The position numbers were made by a program, and so were the translations under genes. Shown piece by piece: positions 22,075 through 31,567 of a stretch of 64,000 nt of DNA; position 1 is the first letter of the stretch; every line of letters starts with the position of its first letter. The notes beneath the pieces are model-generated. The model searched no databases. It saw only the letters and a program-made list of their open reading frames with translations, and was not told the DNA's origin. Source of the DNA: Hydra vulgaris (taxonomy: Eukaryota; Cnidaria; Hydrozoa; Anthoathecata; Hydridae); assembly GCF_038396675.1 (NCBI RefSeq), contig NC_088921.1, forward strand, positions 46,887,001 to 46,951,000, read 5' to 3'.

Positions 22075-22880
22075 ACGGTTTCGGGATTTCTTTCGTTTTC
22101 TTAGACACCCACTCGCGTACAATCAGCTTATCATATGATATGTATGCAAATTTTCCCAGCTGCCGCTCAATTTTCATTTTTTCTCTAAGATCTTTTCTTA
22201 TTAAGTTCGTTTTGAAGCAAAAATCTTCGTTTATGTAGATATTTTCACCCTTTAATTTAGAAGAATTTTTTTAAATTTCTACCTTATCTTTGTAGTCTAA
22301 CAGCTTAATAATAATTGTGGTGTTTTTGCATCTCGGCGTCCACTACGATGCGCTCGTTCAATTCTCATATTTTTCACCCCTAGAGTCTCCTCAAAAAGTT
22401 TAATCACTTTTATTTCACTTTCAGACCATGTTTCATTTTCATTTTCTTTGATGCCATCAATCCTAAGGTTATTTCTTCGTGACCGATCCTCTATTTCCCT
22501 AAGTTTTTTTTTAAAGTCAATATACTCATCGTTTTTATGTGCTTCGGTTTTACAAAATCTTTTTTTTTCAATAGACTCAATATTATTTTTGACCTTTTTT
22601 TCGATAAGTTCCTCGTTAAAATTTAAACTTTCCTTTATATCAAATACATCCTTTTCCAATCGTTTAATTTTTTCCATGCTGTCATTAATGTTTGTTTCAG
22701 CTTTTTGTTGTCGATCGCTCGTTATTTTTGCGTTCGCACTGATGAGTTTAAGAATATTTTCTTCTTGTTGTTTTATTAGTAATACTATATCTTTTTTGTA
22801 CTCCGCAAATTTCAAAAAATTTGCAGTGAATTTATTGTTTTTCAAAGATGAATTTATTAAAAAGTTTTCACTGTAAAAAC
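22075..22880 (-). pseudogene. LINE ORF1 (coiled coil plus L1-ORF1p-like domain), frameshifted
   Basis: The first open part (22845 down to 22297) has a Lys/Glu-rich heptad-like coiled coil. It is followed by LREIEDRSRRNNLRIDGI and RIERAHRSGRRDAKTP, the RRM-like signature of L1-type ORF1 proteins. The frame is lost near 22330; the C-terminal part continues in another frame (TIIIKLLDYKDKVEI, a stop, then IRKDLREKMKIERQLGKFAY). ORF1 proteins bind and chaperone LINE RNA. No ATG start is visible before an upstream in-frame stop, so the 5' end may be truncated. Confidence 0.75.
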
Positions 22881-23461
22881 TTCAGGTAAAATATGGCAAT
22901 ATATTCATACAATATAAACTTTAATCTATTAGGTTGTGAATAATTACGCGGGTAAAGTTGGTCTTTTATAAAATGTATGATTGCATTTACTGCAGTTGTA
23001 CATCATATGAAGTATAGATTCGTCTTTAGTCCTGCATTGCATGTTTTTTCTTTTCGTAGTTTTCTATTAAAAACTTATTCATTTTTAGCGGGTGTAGGGT
23101 TTGGGAAAACCCGGCATTTTTAGACCCGACGAGTCCGAGTCTAAGAATATTTATCGGTTCCGGGTTCGGTTCCGGGTCCAAAACGTCTTTTTAACTTGCA
23201 ATTTTAACAATAGCATAAAAGAATTTTTTGTTCTCACGCCGATTTTAAAAAATGGATTTGGTATACGTTAAGGTAAGTAAAACAACTTTTATCCAGTTCA
23301 ACGTCTAACGTAAATATATTATTCTATACTTTTATTATAATCTTACCTAAAAACAACCAAATAAACTTGACATTACTTTTTTAAAAATATCGCATTTTAT
23401 AAAATGCATGTAAATATACTAGCAAAAATAAACTCAACTCAATTAAAATACTTGCAAGTGT

Positions 23462-25370
23462 TTAATACAAAACAGAGCAATTATTTTTACTTAAAAAATA
23501 AAACTTTAAAAAAACTAATGCACTTAATGAATTGTCCGATAATCTAGAACGAATTCTTGTGCAGAAGTTGGATGCTACAGAAAATGTTCGTTCTGAACTT
23601 GTTGATGTTGGTTTTATCGTCATTAACGCTTGATACAATTTTTCTAAATATACAGATCTTTTTTTAGTTTTTGAAAATAATAAAATAAATTGAAAATAAT
23701 AAAAATAATTCTTTTTTAATATCACCTAATTTATCTCCGCGACTTGGCAAAATTGGACATTTCGCACTTTCTAATATTTTATGTAGTTCTTCCTCCAGTG
23801 TTAATGGTAGTGTGTTTCCTGTAGTATTTTCGTTATTTTCAGCTGAATGCCCCTGTTCATGTGTGTTTTGCTGTTCTTCATCCTCACCGAATAATCTCTT
23901 TAGTAAATCTGTTGTATATAATTGTATTTTCTTAGAAAGCATAGTACCATTTACAAGAGAATCTAATATCTCTTCTATTTCTTGGTTTTTACGGCTATTT
24001 ATTCGAGTTTTCATCGTCATTAGTAGCTCTCAACTTAAATTACCATTGGATTCTTTTAATATTCTTACTATAAAACCAATCGCTAATCGGGCTGTTGCGA
24101 GATTAGCATCGTCTCTGCTAAGAGATTCAACAGTTAATTTAATAGGCTTTAGAGTATTTTCCAATTCATTTAATAATTCAATGGTAATATTTTTTATTAA
24201 ATGTACACTTCCAATATCTTGCAGAGCTTCTTTAATCATATGAAATAATTTCAAAAATCTAGATATCATTTCGATCATTGAGTTTCAACGAGTTCTTACG
24301 TCTAACACTACCTGAAGTTCATTTCCTAAAACTATTTTGGTCACCGTCGCTCTCGTCATAATAATAATTTTCATTTTGATTATTATTAATATCATCTTGA
24401 CCACGGTTATTTCTATCTCCATCAACGTCATCTTCATCTTGCAGGACGGTAATACTTTTCTTTTTATACAGTACATCACAAACAGCTGTGTATAGTGCGA
24501 TTCAAATACAAATTATAGAGACAGGAGATTCTCGTCCGAATTTTATCATTACACTTGCACCGTCGCCGGTTGAACCAGCTAGATATTTTTTAAAACTAAT
24601 ATTATATGTGTTTAAATGTTGTTCTACTTTTTCAACTAACTGTACAGCTGTACACGAGTTAAAAATTTTCACTTAACCCAGGTTATAAACTTCAGAGTCA
24701 ATTCCATGCAAATTGATATTGAGATATTTCCGAATTTTCATACTCGTTTATTCATCAAGTGTAATCTTAAATTGTCGGCCTTCTTTATTTTTTTCTTGTA
24801 ACAATTCTAATATTTCCAACTTCTTTTTTTCATAAAACTTATGAATTAAATTCATAACATCTCATTCGGCTTTTGGAAGATTATAACTTTTTTTTTTTTT
24901 TTTAATTTTATTTTCGTCATTTTACACATTTTACAATGTTATCTATAAATTTAAACAAATATATATAATTACAAGCTGACTGGGGCAAGTAGAAGTCAAA
25001 ATGACTTATCATCAAGCCCCTTTTACTAAAAGCCACTTGATTTTACTAAACTTTCACGAATAAAACTAGACTTTGTAATCGCCCGAACAGATATACCATC
25101 AAGAGCGGCCATTTTAGAGGAAATTTTTTCTAAAGGCTTTCTTGCGACGGAAGCGAAAGTGTCGAGAGTTTTAAATTGTTTGGTGCTAGAATTTTCTCCT
25201 ATTTCTTCCCGTGTTAGTAAAGAAATCCCATGTTTAACTTTTAAATGTTTAATCATTGATGAAGTATTTCCATCTTTGTTTGATATTATCGTTGAACACT
25301 TAATGCATTTTCTACTTTTCAAATCGGTTCATTGAGTGAAATACTCCCACACTTTGGAGTGCTTCGGCAT
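23462..25370 (-). pseudogene. hAT (ZBED-like) transposase, multiply disrupted
   Basis: The frame starts at an ATG (25370), MPKHSKVWEYFTQ, then an in-frame TGA, then TDLKSRKCIKC and HLKVKH. This is a BED zinc finger (C-x2-C ... H-x4-H). After the inserted LINE tail come FKITLDE, VQLVEKVEQHLNTYNI and STGDGASVMIKFG, the conserved Asp region of hAT enzymes. Next is the alpha-helical insertion region (24278-23664), and the C-terminal dimerisation motif STSSERTFSVASNFCTRIRS at about 23620-23520. Stops and frame changes occur at several points, so no functional enzyme is made. It would have bound the TIRs and catalysed cut-and-paste movement. Confidence 0.88.
24888..25021 (-). mobile_element. LINE 3' tail inserted inside the hAT transposase
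   Basis: A T-run (24888-24902, the poly-A tail read on the opposite strand) is followed by ~80 bp of AT-rich 3' UTR and then the conserved stem-loop. The sense strand reads GGGGCTTGATGATAAGTC ... GACTTCTACTTGCCCC (24982-25020). Stem pairs GGGGC/GCCCC and AAGTC/GACTT are perfect. The hAT coding sequence resumes on both sides, so this is a nested, later insertion. Confidence 0.85.
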
Positions 25371-25929
25371 AATGGGGCTGTAAAAAAATGTTCTAGGAAA
25401 TTCTAGAAAAAAGTGAAATATCATAATATTTCACTTTTTTCCTAAAATAGAGAAGTAATTAATAAATAAAAAGTGTTTTTTTTTTAGTTTTTTAAATACG
25501 CGCTAAAAGAATAAACTTATTAAATTCAATCTTTCTAATCAAAAGTTTTTATATTAGCAAATGCTTATAAAACATTTGCTAATATAGAAACATATTATAT
25601 TAGCAAATCCTTTGGAGCATTCGCTAATATATAAAAACATTCGATTAGAAAAAATTTGAGTTATGAAGTTGATTTTTTTGGTGTGTATTCGGACATACAT
25701 GGAAACATACATAAACTTGAATGAGACTCGCCGAGCCTTAAACCGGGTATCGGATCCGGGTATTTACCCACAGACTCGCCGAGTCCTAGTCCGGGTACCC
25801 GGAACCAAAAAACCCTAAGCGGGTGTTATTAATTCTGTATCAATAAGCGTTGCTGAAACAATTGCAGATTTTTATGTGAAACAAAGCAGCATTCTTTAAA
25901 AAATAAAAATGTAATACTAAAATTATATG

Positions 25930-25942
25930 CATAAATATATAC

Positions 25943-25996
<54 letters not shown>

Positions 25997-26051
25997 GTAT
26001 ATATAAATATAAGTATATATATATGCATATATATAAATATATGTATATATA

Positions 26052-26084
<33 letters not shown>

Positions 26085-26085
26085 G
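25930..26085. repeat. (TG)n/(TA)n microsatellite cluster
   Basis: A (GT)n run of about 17 repeats (25953-25986) is embedded in imperfect (TA)-rich sequence up to about 26083. Open frames across it are artefacts. Confidence 0.95.
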
Positions 26086-26189
26086 AACCCTTAGATGTTG
26101 TCCGAAAGTTTTTTCCACATTTTGTTGACAAAAAGTAAAAATTAAAATGCAAGACCGGAATTTTTTTTTTTTAATAATGATAGACTGCC

Positions 26190-26397
26190 TGCCCCAACCA
26201 AACCCTCAGTCGATGTAGCAGCCCTCCCTTGCGGGTCAGGCTATTTGTCAGTCGATGTAGCAGAACTCCCTTGCGAGTCAGGCTATTTGTCAGTCGATGT
26301 AGCAGCACTCCCTTGCGAGTCAGGCTATTTGTCAGTCGATGTAGCAGCACTCCCTTGCGAGTCAGGCTATAAGATAGTCGATGTAGCAACACTCCGC
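26190..26397. repeat. 42-bp minisatellite, ~4.5 copies
   Basis: Units start at 26208, 26250, 26292, 26334 and 26376 with AGTCGATGTAGCAGCACTCC and end AGGCTATTTGTC. The period of 42 keeps one frame open on the minus strand (RKGVLLHRLTNSLT repeats), probably by chance. The leader CTGCCCCAACCAAACCCTC matches the loop of the inverted repeat at 18486-18570. Confidence 0.93.
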
Positions 26398-26410
26398 GCA
26401 TGATTTACAG

Positions 26411-26525
26411 TAAAAAAAATAAAAATAAAAACATTTTATTAAAAAAAATAAAAATAAAAACATTTTATTAAAAAAAATAAAAATAAAAACATTTTATTAA
26501 AAAAAATAAAAATAAAAACATTGTT
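26411..26525. repeat. 29-bp tandem repeat, ~3.8 copies
   Basis: The unit consists of an A-rich block AAAAAAAATAAAAATAAAAA followed by CATTTTATT. Copies are nearly identical. The array immediately follows the 42-bp minisatellite. Confidence 0.9.
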
Positions 26526-26635
26526 TATATTGTTAAAAACATTCACAATGTTTTTAAAACATTCTCGTCAATTAAATTTGCGTTTTTGTGGTTTTTTTAA
26601 AAAACGATTAATTTGTAATTAAATTAATGGTTTTT

Positions 26636-26669
26636 ACTTTCGTCCAACACGGAAATGTTGGACGAAAGT
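26636..26669. repeat. Short perfect hairpin
   Basis: 14-bp arms ACTTTCGTCCAACA and the complement TGTTGGACGAAAGT flank a 6-nt loop. Weaker complementarity extends outward. Confidence 0.85.
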
Positions 26670-26808
26670 TAAAAGTAATTAAAAGTGACGTATATGTTGG
26701 CGTAAGAATCACTTTTTTCCTTCCGCTCTTCCCAAAGCCAACAAACTATAGATCTATACATATATATATGAATATATAGATATATATAATAAAATACACT
26801 TATATTTT

Positions 26809-26812
<4 letters not shown>

Positions 26813-26866
<54 letters not shown>
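26813..26866. repeat. (TA)n microsatellite
   Basis: About 27 uninterrupted TA dinucleotides, lying 150 bp from the hammerhead motif at 27016-27057. Confidence 0.98.
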
Positions 26867-26869
<3 letters not shown>

Positions 26870-27015
26870 AAATTATCTTTATATTATCATGTATAATATT
26901 GTATACTTAAAAGAGTGCTCAATAAGTAAACTAGAGCTATATAGTATATATGTGTTACTGTTACCCGTAGTACCAGGAATTAGCTAACTGCTAATGTTTT
27001 TAATATAATTTAATA

Positions 27016-27057
27016 TTGCAACTCTGAGTTTCATGTGTTACCGCAATCATCAGGCAA
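27016..27057 (-). ncRNA. Hammerhead ribozyme motif (type I-like)
   Basis: On the minus strand helix I starts TTGC, then the core CTGATGA (complement of 27047-27053), and a weak stem II TGCG-GTAA-CACA with one mismatch. GAAA follows (27029-27032), then a short stem III ACT-CAG-AGT, U17, and GCAA closing helix I. Every conserved core position of a hammerhead is present (CUGAUGA, GAAA, A15.1-U16.1, H17). Compact type I hammerheads of this kind are known from Penelope-like elements and retrozymes of animals, including cnidarians. The Penelope GIY-YIG remnant 0.6 kb away fits that origin. Self-cleavage would fall after the U at 27020. Activity is inferred, not shown. Confidence 0.8.
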
Positions 27058-27619
27058 GTAGTAAAAGTAGTAAATGTTGCTACGATTTGTTTAGTGGACG
27101 TTACGGCTATATTTGAATTTTGGATTGTTACTGGACGGAAATTGATTAGCAGTGAGATTAATAATATTATTAGTTTGTTTTCAGTCAGCTAATAATTGTA
27201 AAATTGTTATATGTTTAATGTTGTTTAAAATATTCGCTTATGTGATAATGTGCATTATATATTATATATTGAAAAATATATAAAATTAAAAATCGATATA
27301 AAAATAAATATAATATTATGAAATATATTACGATAGCTATATATGAGAGTAATTTATTAGTCAGCCTAGAAATAAATGAAGTAGATTAATATAGTTATTT
27401 TTAGTTGTTAGTTAGGTTTGTAGCAAGCTTTGTAATTTATTAATAAGAATTTATTTTTGTACCAGCACTTTCATATAAAATTATCTGTTTTTTTATTCAG
27501 CAGTTCCACCAGGTTTTGAATACGATATAATAGCAAATTCCTCATACAGGCAAAGTGGGCACCTTTCAATAATATTTGAGTACGAGGGTACAGACTTGAG
27601 AATTGACCATGTTTGTATG

Positions 27620-27745
27620 GGAGTTTCGTTAAAAACTTTCATTCAGTAATGTTAAATACAAAAAGTCTACCGTCCTATCAAACTACGTCTGGGATTTGAA
27701 AAACAATTTTAACAAAACCATTATACTAAGATGACTTTGGGTTAC
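27620..27745 (+). pseudogene. Penelope-like element C-terminal (GIY-YIG end) remnant
   Basis: One frame reads SFSNVKYKKSTVLSNYVWDL then KNNFNKT, the typical C-terminal block after the GIY-YIG endonuclease domain of Penelope-like retroelements. Upstream (27490-27600) the frame is not clearly preserved. It is a short relic only. Confidence 0.6.
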
Positions 27746-27968
27746 CTTCATGTGGTGTCTATTGTTAAAAATGGTTTCAGTCACACATTTTTTTGCTGTT
27801 GATAATAATTTTATTAATTATTTTGACAGTTCAAGCTAGAGACTTTAATGAATAATTCTACTTTGTTAACTTCTATTTATTATCACCATTTTTATTATTG
27901 ACTGACTGCCTTTAAATAGTATTTTTACAATATTTCGAAATCTTTATTTACTTTTAAATATTTTGGGG

Positions 27969-28036
27969 TAGAGGACACACAGTATTCTACCGAATAAATT
28001 TTATAATTTGTTCGGTAGAATACTGTGTGTCCTCTA
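27969..28036. repeat. Perfect 26-bp inverted repeat
   Basis: The arm TAGAGGACACACAGTATTCT..CGAA (27969-27994) is repeated exactly in inverted form at 28011-28036 with a 16-nt AT-rich loop. Perfection in such degenerate surroundings suggests a young miniature element or a templated event. Confidence 0.95.
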
Positions 28037-28216
28037 TAAATATGTTTTTATAATAACTTTTTTTATTTTAAAAAAAGATGCTAATAATATATAAGATTCA
28101 ATCATTTTTTGATTTTAGTGCAAATAAATATGTACTTTAAAACAGTAAAAATGGTGGTGCAACTCTTTTTCTGGTCTTCCTGGTTGTATGCTGTAATCTA
28201 GCAAAATTTTTAATAC

Positions 28217-28283
28217 TTAAAGACAACTTTATTGTTATTAATTTTGGTTTTGAGAACAAAATTAATAACAATAAAGATGTCTT

Positions 28284-28285
<2 letters not shown>
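28217..28285. repeat. Hairpin abutting a (TA)n array
   Basis: 29-bp arms (28217-28245 and 28257-28285, TTAAAGACAACTTTATTGTT...) differ at one position and enclose an 11-nt loop. The right arm runs directly into the (TA)n array starting at 28287. Confidence 0.93.

Positions 28286-28286
<1 letters not shown>

Positions 28287-28375
<89 letters not shown>
28287..28375. repeat. (TA)n microsatellite
   Basis: About 44 TA units directly after the hairpin at 28217-28285. Confidence 0.98.
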
Positions 28376-28376
<1 letters not shown>

Positions 28377-28789
28377 CTTGTTTTATAGATTCTTCAAAGT
28401 CATCCAGTATGTCAAAAACCATTCTCACTTTTTTTTGTTAGATGTCAAACTAACTGAAGAAATATTCAACACCTGCTTTATTTAGCAAAGACTTTCTGTA
28501 AAGGATCACCAAGCATAACAAATTCATGAACTTATATTCCAATAAACATTTTATGTTCAACTATATATGCAGAAAATTGTTATACAAATAAGTTATAGAA
28601 GTTTTTATTAATTTAAATTAAATTATTTTAATACAAATTAATTTCTATTTTTATACATACCATAAAGAAATAAATAATTTTTAACTGAGGTATAGTTATT
28701 ATTAGATAAAGTTTATTAAACAAAAGATTTTGATTATAAAAGTAGTATGTCAAACAAAAAGTACTAAATCAAACAAAAAAACAGTATTG

Positions 28790-28917
28790 TACAAAAGTCT
28801 TCAAAAATTAAAGCAAACACTAGTATTTTGTTGGGTAGCCTTTATTCTTTATTACTTCAGCACATCTTGATAACATACTGTTAACAAACTTTTGACTGAA
28901 GCCATTTTAGAATATCC

Positions 28918-28956
<39 letters not shown>

Positions 28957-29330
28957 TTAGGTGCCCCAAGAAGTCCTAACGGTCTTGTCACAGGGCACCG
29001 CGGAAGTGCATTTAACCAGAAAGTTCACGCCTCCTTCCTTACCGTGACTTAAAATTTCTTAAAATTTCTTAAAACTCCTTAAAATTTGAGTATTAGTATA
29101 ATTTGTATATCTTGTTATATCCCCCCCCCTCTCACCAATATTGTTCCATAAATTCTCGATCAGATTCAGATTAGGATTTTAAAGCAGCCATTTTAGAATA
29201 TCATTTTATTTATCTCAAGCCATGATTTTATAGATGCATGCTTTGAGTTGATGTAATGCATCAAAATCCAAACATCAGGTAGTCTATCATCAGCATGCGC
29301 TTTTAAATACACCTTTGTATTTGTGTTTCA
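28790..29330 (-). pseudogene. Tc1-like transposase relic, split by a SINE
   Basis: On the minus strand the 29.1-29.3 kb part reads ADDRLPDVWILMHYINSKHA-like sequence and then NPNLNLIENLWNNIGE, the last catalytic block of Tc1 transposases (D-N-P-I-E-N-L-W type). After the SINE insertion the frame continues as QKFVNSMLSRCAEVIKNKGY and PTKY, the usual C-terminus. It is heavily decayed with stops and frame changes. Confidence 0.75.
28923..29095 (-). mobile_element. tRNA-derived SINE, copy 2 (body and tail)
   Basis: A T-run of ~28 (28923-28951, poly-A tail) is followed by the 3' hairpin GGTGCCCC/GGGCACC (28960-28967, 28993-28999). The body GGCGTGAACTTTCTGGTTAA (complement of ~29010-29030) is shared with the copies at 18085 and 35823. 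The tRNA head is missing or unrecognisable. It is inserted in a Tc1 relic. Confidence 0.85.
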
Positions 29331-29362
29331 AATTTTTTTCAGCGCTGTGTGGCCAAATATTA

Positions 29363-29760
29363 GGGGAAAGTCGGGTAGTCCCGGACGGCGGGTAACTCCG
29401 GCCATTTAATGTACAGCTTAAACTAAAAAAGCTATGTGACTTTAAATACTATAACATTATTTTAGTGAAAGTATGGCTTATGCAAAATATCTGGTTGGGA
29501 GTGCAAGATATTGTTTCCCATCACCATGAGAGCAACTTATCATAATGTTTGATTCGCATAATAATATACCTATTTTTTATGTAAACTAATAACTTTTATT
29601 GATTAAAGATAGATTTTTATTTACAATATTTATTAAAGAAAACCTCCTTTAATACTTTAATTTACTGGTTTTAAAACTAGTATTTGTGAATGAGGTGAGA
29701 TTAGGTGGTATCGGACACATGTTTGGAGGGTGGTTCCGGTCAGCTTAATCCGTTTACATA
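29363..29760. mobile_element. Solo end of a second pogo-like element (tentative)
   Basis: After TA at 29361-29362 comes GGGGAAAGTCGGGTAGTCCC and repeated GGGTA.(C)TCCGG motifs, also present near 29735 (GGGTGGTTCCGGTC). The layout (TA, GGGGA, short GC-rich sub-terminal repeats) copies the left end at 5592. No matching right end was found nearby. Confidence 0.4.
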
Positions 29761-30431
29761 TTAAAAATAAGCAACTTTTTTATATAAAGAATAATATATT
29801 TAATATAATACACAAAACCATGATACTACTTTATTAATTCCAATAAAAAAACCTTAGATTTGAGAAAAGTGTTTTTAAAGTGTTTATTTTCTTTAGTAAA
29901 AAACTAATGCTAATATTTCTAAATGATGACATTTTCATTCATATTTCTCATATATGAGGCAGTTTTTAAGGACAATTTTTTAAAAATGTGTTAATAGTAT
30001 AATAGAATAGTACAAAGCTAATTTGTTATATTTTTTATTTGTGTCACACTGGGGAAAGAAGTGAAACCATGGTATAACTATGTATTCTCCAATTTTAAAA
30101 AACTTTATGAATAAGTATAGTACAAATTAATACGTCTTACAACCATGAGATTAACTTTTTACAGTTTGTCCATATTATAAATTGTCACTTATTTATAATA
30201 TGGACACTTAAAAATTTTATCAAAAAATTTTATTAATTTTTTAATAAAATCTTTAATAAACCTTTTTATTAAATCATTTTGTTAAAAAATTATTATTTTA
30301 GAGTTTATTGCAGAAAAAAGACCTTTCATAACTAAAAATGAAAGAAGTGTATTTTTGTGATAACAGTTTCCAAGAAAATCTTGAATAATAATTTTTTTAT
30401 AAAATGATTGTTATTTTTGAAATTTTTATAT

Positions 30432-30630
<199 letters not shown>

Positions 30631-31009
30631 TGCTCCCAGATAGGGGGTTTAGGTTAAAGGTGAAGGTACCTGGATTTTTCTTCACAGAACTATCAGGTGG
30701 ATATAGTAGATTAACGCTAAACAGAAATTAAAATCGTACCCGCTCCTAAATTAAGAGTTGGATGATTTTTTTATTTTTAATAGTGAAGATATATTTTTAC
30801 CGTCATAACCTTGTTGTCTATGGTGCTACAGATAGCTCAAATAGACCCTATGGAGCAGAAGTAATCTTACAATTTAAAATTATAATGATAATGAATAAAT
30901 ATAGGTCTGGCGGAACAGGCGGAGCTTAGGAATCTTCAGCCCCCACACTTTTAAAAATCTTGGGGCTTTAGTATATAAAGTCCCCCCTCCCCCAGCCTTT
31001 AACTTTTAA

Positions 31010-31071
31010 GTCATTTGCTACTGTCAAGATTAAACATTTCAAAATGTTTAATCTTGACAGTAGCAAATGAC
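31010..31071. repeat. Perfect 30-bp-arm hairpin
   Basis: GTCATTTGCTACTGTCAAGA..ACATTT (31010-31039) is followed after 2 nt by its exact complement (31042-31071). The near-zero loop and perfect arms make it hard to maintain by chance. Confidence 0.95.
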
Positions 31072-31567
31072 GCCAAATGTAAAAAGTGATGATAAATCAA
31101 CAAGAAACCACGGCAAGATTAATACTAATTTAAATAATTCCAGTTATATGTTAACAATTGTGTTACCATTTAACAACATTTTAATCTATGGGGTTAAGAT
31201 TATATTAAACCGATTAAAATTATTTTAATAAAAGTTAAATAAAAATATTTTTAGCACACTCCCCCATATTATTTCTTTCCGCCGCCTCTGTGTAAATGTA
31301 TTATTTTTGTAAAATTTGGAATCAAATTTTGATATTAAATTTAAAATGCCAAGAAAAAATATTTTTTTAATAAATTTCAATCCAAACAATAACTACAAAT
31401 ATTTTTAATAGTTTAAAAATATACTATTATAGTTGTTTTATCAAAAATTCTCATATCTTTAACATAAATTAAATAAAATAGGAAAAATAAGAAATTAAAA
31501 GACGTTTATGAGGATATTAAAGTAGTTTATATATATACAAGTTCTCCATCCTTAACCAACTTAAACT

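Larger units (their letters stand above)
19002..22900 (-). mobile_element. CR1-like non-LTR retrotransposon with ORF1, endonuclease and RT
   Basis: The order on the minus strand is an ORF1 remnant (22075-22880), an apurinic-type endonuclease (21327-21995), reverse transcriptase (19552-21300), a 3' UTR with the conserved terminal stem-loop (19084-19124), and a terminal (TAA)n/poly-A-like tail (complement of 19002-19031). The layout is that of a near-full-length LINE, but there is an internal deletion between endonuclease and RT and a frameshift in ORF1, so this copy is probably dead. Confidence 0.85.
23095..25817 (-). mobile_element. hAT-family DNA transposon with perfect 8-bp target duplication
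   Basis: The left end TAGGGTTTGG and the complement of the right end TAGGGTTTTTT form short TIRs. The flanking octamer AGCGGGTG is identical at 23087-23094 and 25818-25825, the 8-bp duplication diagnostic of hAT. Sub-terminal regions are unusually GC-rich, with repeated CGCCGAGTC/CCGGGT motifs on both sides. The interior encodes a BED-finger transposase in several broken frames. A LINE tail (24888-25021) is inserted into it. Hairpins at about 25397-25440 and 25540-25640 lie between the gene start and the right end. Confidence 0.93.

Noticed and set aside
22448-24243. Plus-strand Phe/Ser-rich frames at 22448-22876 and 23812-24243
   Set aside because: They are antisense to the LINE ORF1 and hAT transposase coding strands.
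26171-26401. Open frame with 14-residue RKGVLLHRLTNSLT repeats
   Set aside because: The 42-bp period preserves the frame by arithmetic, and the same sequence occurs as a non-coding hairpin at 18.5 kb.
26190-26525. CRISPR-like array
   Set aside because: The repeats are directly tandem without spacers, and the sequence is eukaryotic.
28210-28441. Ile/Tyr repeat open frames over (TA)n (also near 37.4, 45.3, 59.8 and 60.1 kb)
   Set aside because: TA dinucleotide arrays are open in every frame and encode alternating Ile-Tyr; no gene evidence.
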